Source: an uncultured Prevotella sp. (GTDB taxonomy: Bacteria > Bacteroidota > Bacteroidia > Bacteroidales > Bacteroidaceae). From it: a DNA stretch of 8,172 bases. The notes beneath the pieces are model-generated. The model was not told where the DNA came from. It saw only the letters and a program-made list of their open reading frames with translations, and made no database searches. The translations under genes and the position numbers were made by a program. Numbering within the stretch: position 1 is the stretch's first letter; every line of letters begins with the position of its first letter. The stretch spans positions 1-8,172 of the forward strand of contig CABSIA010000136.1 in NCBI GenBank assembly GCA_902477645.1. The letters are read 5' to 3'. Positions 7,269 to 8,172 of this stretch are shown here, piece by piece.

Positions 7269-8141
7269 ATGAAAAAACTATTCTTATCTGTACTTTTTGC
7301 GGCATTTGCCTTGACAGGCAGTGCACAACGAACAACCGACAAGCTCGACCGTGGACTTGTCGCCATGAAAGTGGCGGGAGGAGTCTACCTTAGCTGCCGT
7401 ATTCCTGCTGAAGAGTATTACGATGTGACCTATAATGTTTATAGGGACGGCGTGAAAATCAACGATACGCCTTTGAGCGTCTCCAATTTTAAGGACAACT
7501 CCGGCACTATCGTCAACACCTATACCGTCACGGCTGTTGTGCGTGGCAAGGAACAGCAGCAGTGCAAGCAGACATCTGTATGGGGTTCAAGCTACAAAGA
7601 GATAAGGCTTACCCATAAGGACATTTCAAGTACGCTTGTGCCTAACGATGCCTGCTGTGCCGATGTCGACGGTGACGGCGAGCTTGAGATTTTAATGAAG
7701 TTTGACAACCAGAGTGAGATCTCTGCCAGTTATCCACGCGACGGTCACAATGGCGAATATAGTATCTTCGAGGTGCTTAAAATGGACGGAACACGTCTCT
7801 GGTGGGTAAACTGTGGCCCGAATATGGGAGACTTCCAGAACAATGAGCAGAATATCGTTGCCTACGACTGGGATGGCGACGGTAAGGCAGAGGCTGTTAT
7901 GCGTGCCGCCGACGGTACTGTTATTCATTGTGCTGACGGTACAACTTACGTGGTTGGCGATGCGTCTAAGAACTACCGCGGCGCAAGAGGCGGTGGTGCA
8001 AACTGGTTTATGCATGATGGCGCTGAGTATCTTGTTTATATTAATGGTGAGACAGGTAAGCCATATCAGTGCATAGAATATCCGCTGAAGAGGTTGGAGA
8101 GCGGTGAGACTGATCTTGAGGCTGCCTGGGGGGCCGGCTAA
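7269..8141 (+). CDS. Rhamnogalacturonan lyase, PL11-like, interrupted by an in-frame stop
   Basis: PL11 enzymes cut the rhamnose-galacturonic acid backbone of rhamnogalacturonan I by beta-elimination, using bound calcium. The open frame gives 290 residues: a signal peptide (1-19, cleavage after GSA, no lipobox Cys), LDRGLVAMKVAGGVYLSCR at 26-44, a fibronectin-like beta stretch with YNVYRDG (55-61), then the start of the beta-propeller with calcium-type loops ADVDGDGELE (131-140) and YDWDGDGKAE (199-208), DGTRLWWVNCGPN (173-185), and INGETGKPYQ (258-267). Full-length family members are about 600 residues. The TAA at 8139-8141 stands where relatives, as I recall them, read Tyr in a WGDGYGHRS-like motif, and lyase-like coding continues in the same frame. 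A 290-residue product would lack most of the propeller and is unlikely to be active. The gene is therefore either a pseudogene or carries a sequence error. Confidence 0.85.
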   Translation: MKKLFLSVLFAAFALTGSAQRTTDKLDRGLVAMKVAGGVYLSCRIPAEEYYDVTYNVYRDGVKINDTPLSVSNFKDNSGTIVNTYTVTAVVRGKEQQQCKQTSVWGSSYKEIRLTHKDISSTLVPNDACCADVDGDGELEILMKFDNQSEISASYPRDGHNGEYSIFEVLKMDGTRLWWVNCGPNMGDFQNNEQNIVAYDWDGDGKAEAVMRAADGTVIHCADGTTYVVGDASKNYRGARGGGANWFMHDGAEYLVYINGETGKPYQCIEYPLKRLESGETDLEAAWGAG

Positions 8142-8172
8142 GGCCTCCGGTCAAAGAAGGACTGGTTCGGCG
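8139..8172 (+). other. Nonsense codon with continuing lyase reading frame to the window edge
   Basis: The TAA at 8139-8141 is followed in the same frame by codons for GLRSKKDWFG up to the window edge. This fits the PL11 segment that normally follows the preceding AWG. No frame change is needed to restore the family reading; one base change (TAA to TAC or TAT) is enough. The stretch is too short to tell mutation from sequence error. Confidence 0.7.

Noticed and set aside
8015..8141. Frameshift as the cause of the early lyase stop
   Set aside because: Family-like sequence continues in the same frame directly after the TAA, so a substitution explains it without an insertion or deletion.
1..8172. 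CRISPR array, defence island, prophage, insertion sequence or RNA gene
   Set aside because: No regularly spaced repeats, transposase or phage motifs, terminal inverted repeats, or tRNA/rRNA-like segments were seen; nearly all the DNA is accounted for by eight recognisable-family or regulatory segments.

Overview
The window looks like a Bacteroidota chromosome, most likely Prevotella or a relative. The evidence is Bacteroidetes-type promoters (TTTG, then TAnnTTTG) before three transcription units, AT-rich leaders without clear Shine-Dalgarno sites, a lipid A gene (so a Gram-negative outer membrane), and a set of signal-peptide-bearing pectin-degrading enzymes typical of gut or rumen Bacteroidales. 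The genus is an inference; no rRNA or other marker is present.

The left half (1-4271) is a tightly packed minus-strand housekeeping unit, read from right to left: sppA (membrane signal peptide peptidase), lpxK (lipid A 4'-kinase), a trimeric-type purine nucleoside phosphorylase gene, and thiL (thiamine-phosphate kinase, cut by the left edge). Spacing is 6 bp between sppA and lpxK, a 116 bp out-of-frame overlap between lpxK and the phosphorylase gene, and 42 bp before thiL. This suggests one transcript from the promoter upstream of sppA. The functions (envelope protein turnover, LPS synthesis, purine salvage, thiamine cofactor synthesis) do not form one pathway.

The 229 bp between 4272 and 4500 holds divergent promoters. 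To its right (4501-8172), on the plus strand, lie three exported enzymes for pectin, most likely rhamnogalacturonan I: a GH28 polygalacturonase-type hydrolase, a CE12-type rhamnogalacturonan acetylesterase 12 bp downstream, and, after a strong palindrome and a new promoter, a PL11-type rhamnogalacturonan lyase. The likely division of labour is that the esterase removes acetyl groups that block the backbone, the lyase cuts the rhamnose-galacturonate backbone, and the GH28 enzyme hydrolyses galacturonate linkages. No SusC/SusD pair or regulator lies in the window, so the locus may continue to the right.

The most notable anomaly is in the lyase gene. It hits an in-frame TAA at codon 291, where my recollection of the family has a Tyr, and lyase-like sequence continues in the same frame after it to the window edge. 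This is either a real nonsense mutation or a sequence error near a contig end. I see no CRISPR array, phage, insertion sequence, tRNA or rRNA, and no clearly new system. The rest is ordinary Bacteroidota biology with a few points worth checking.
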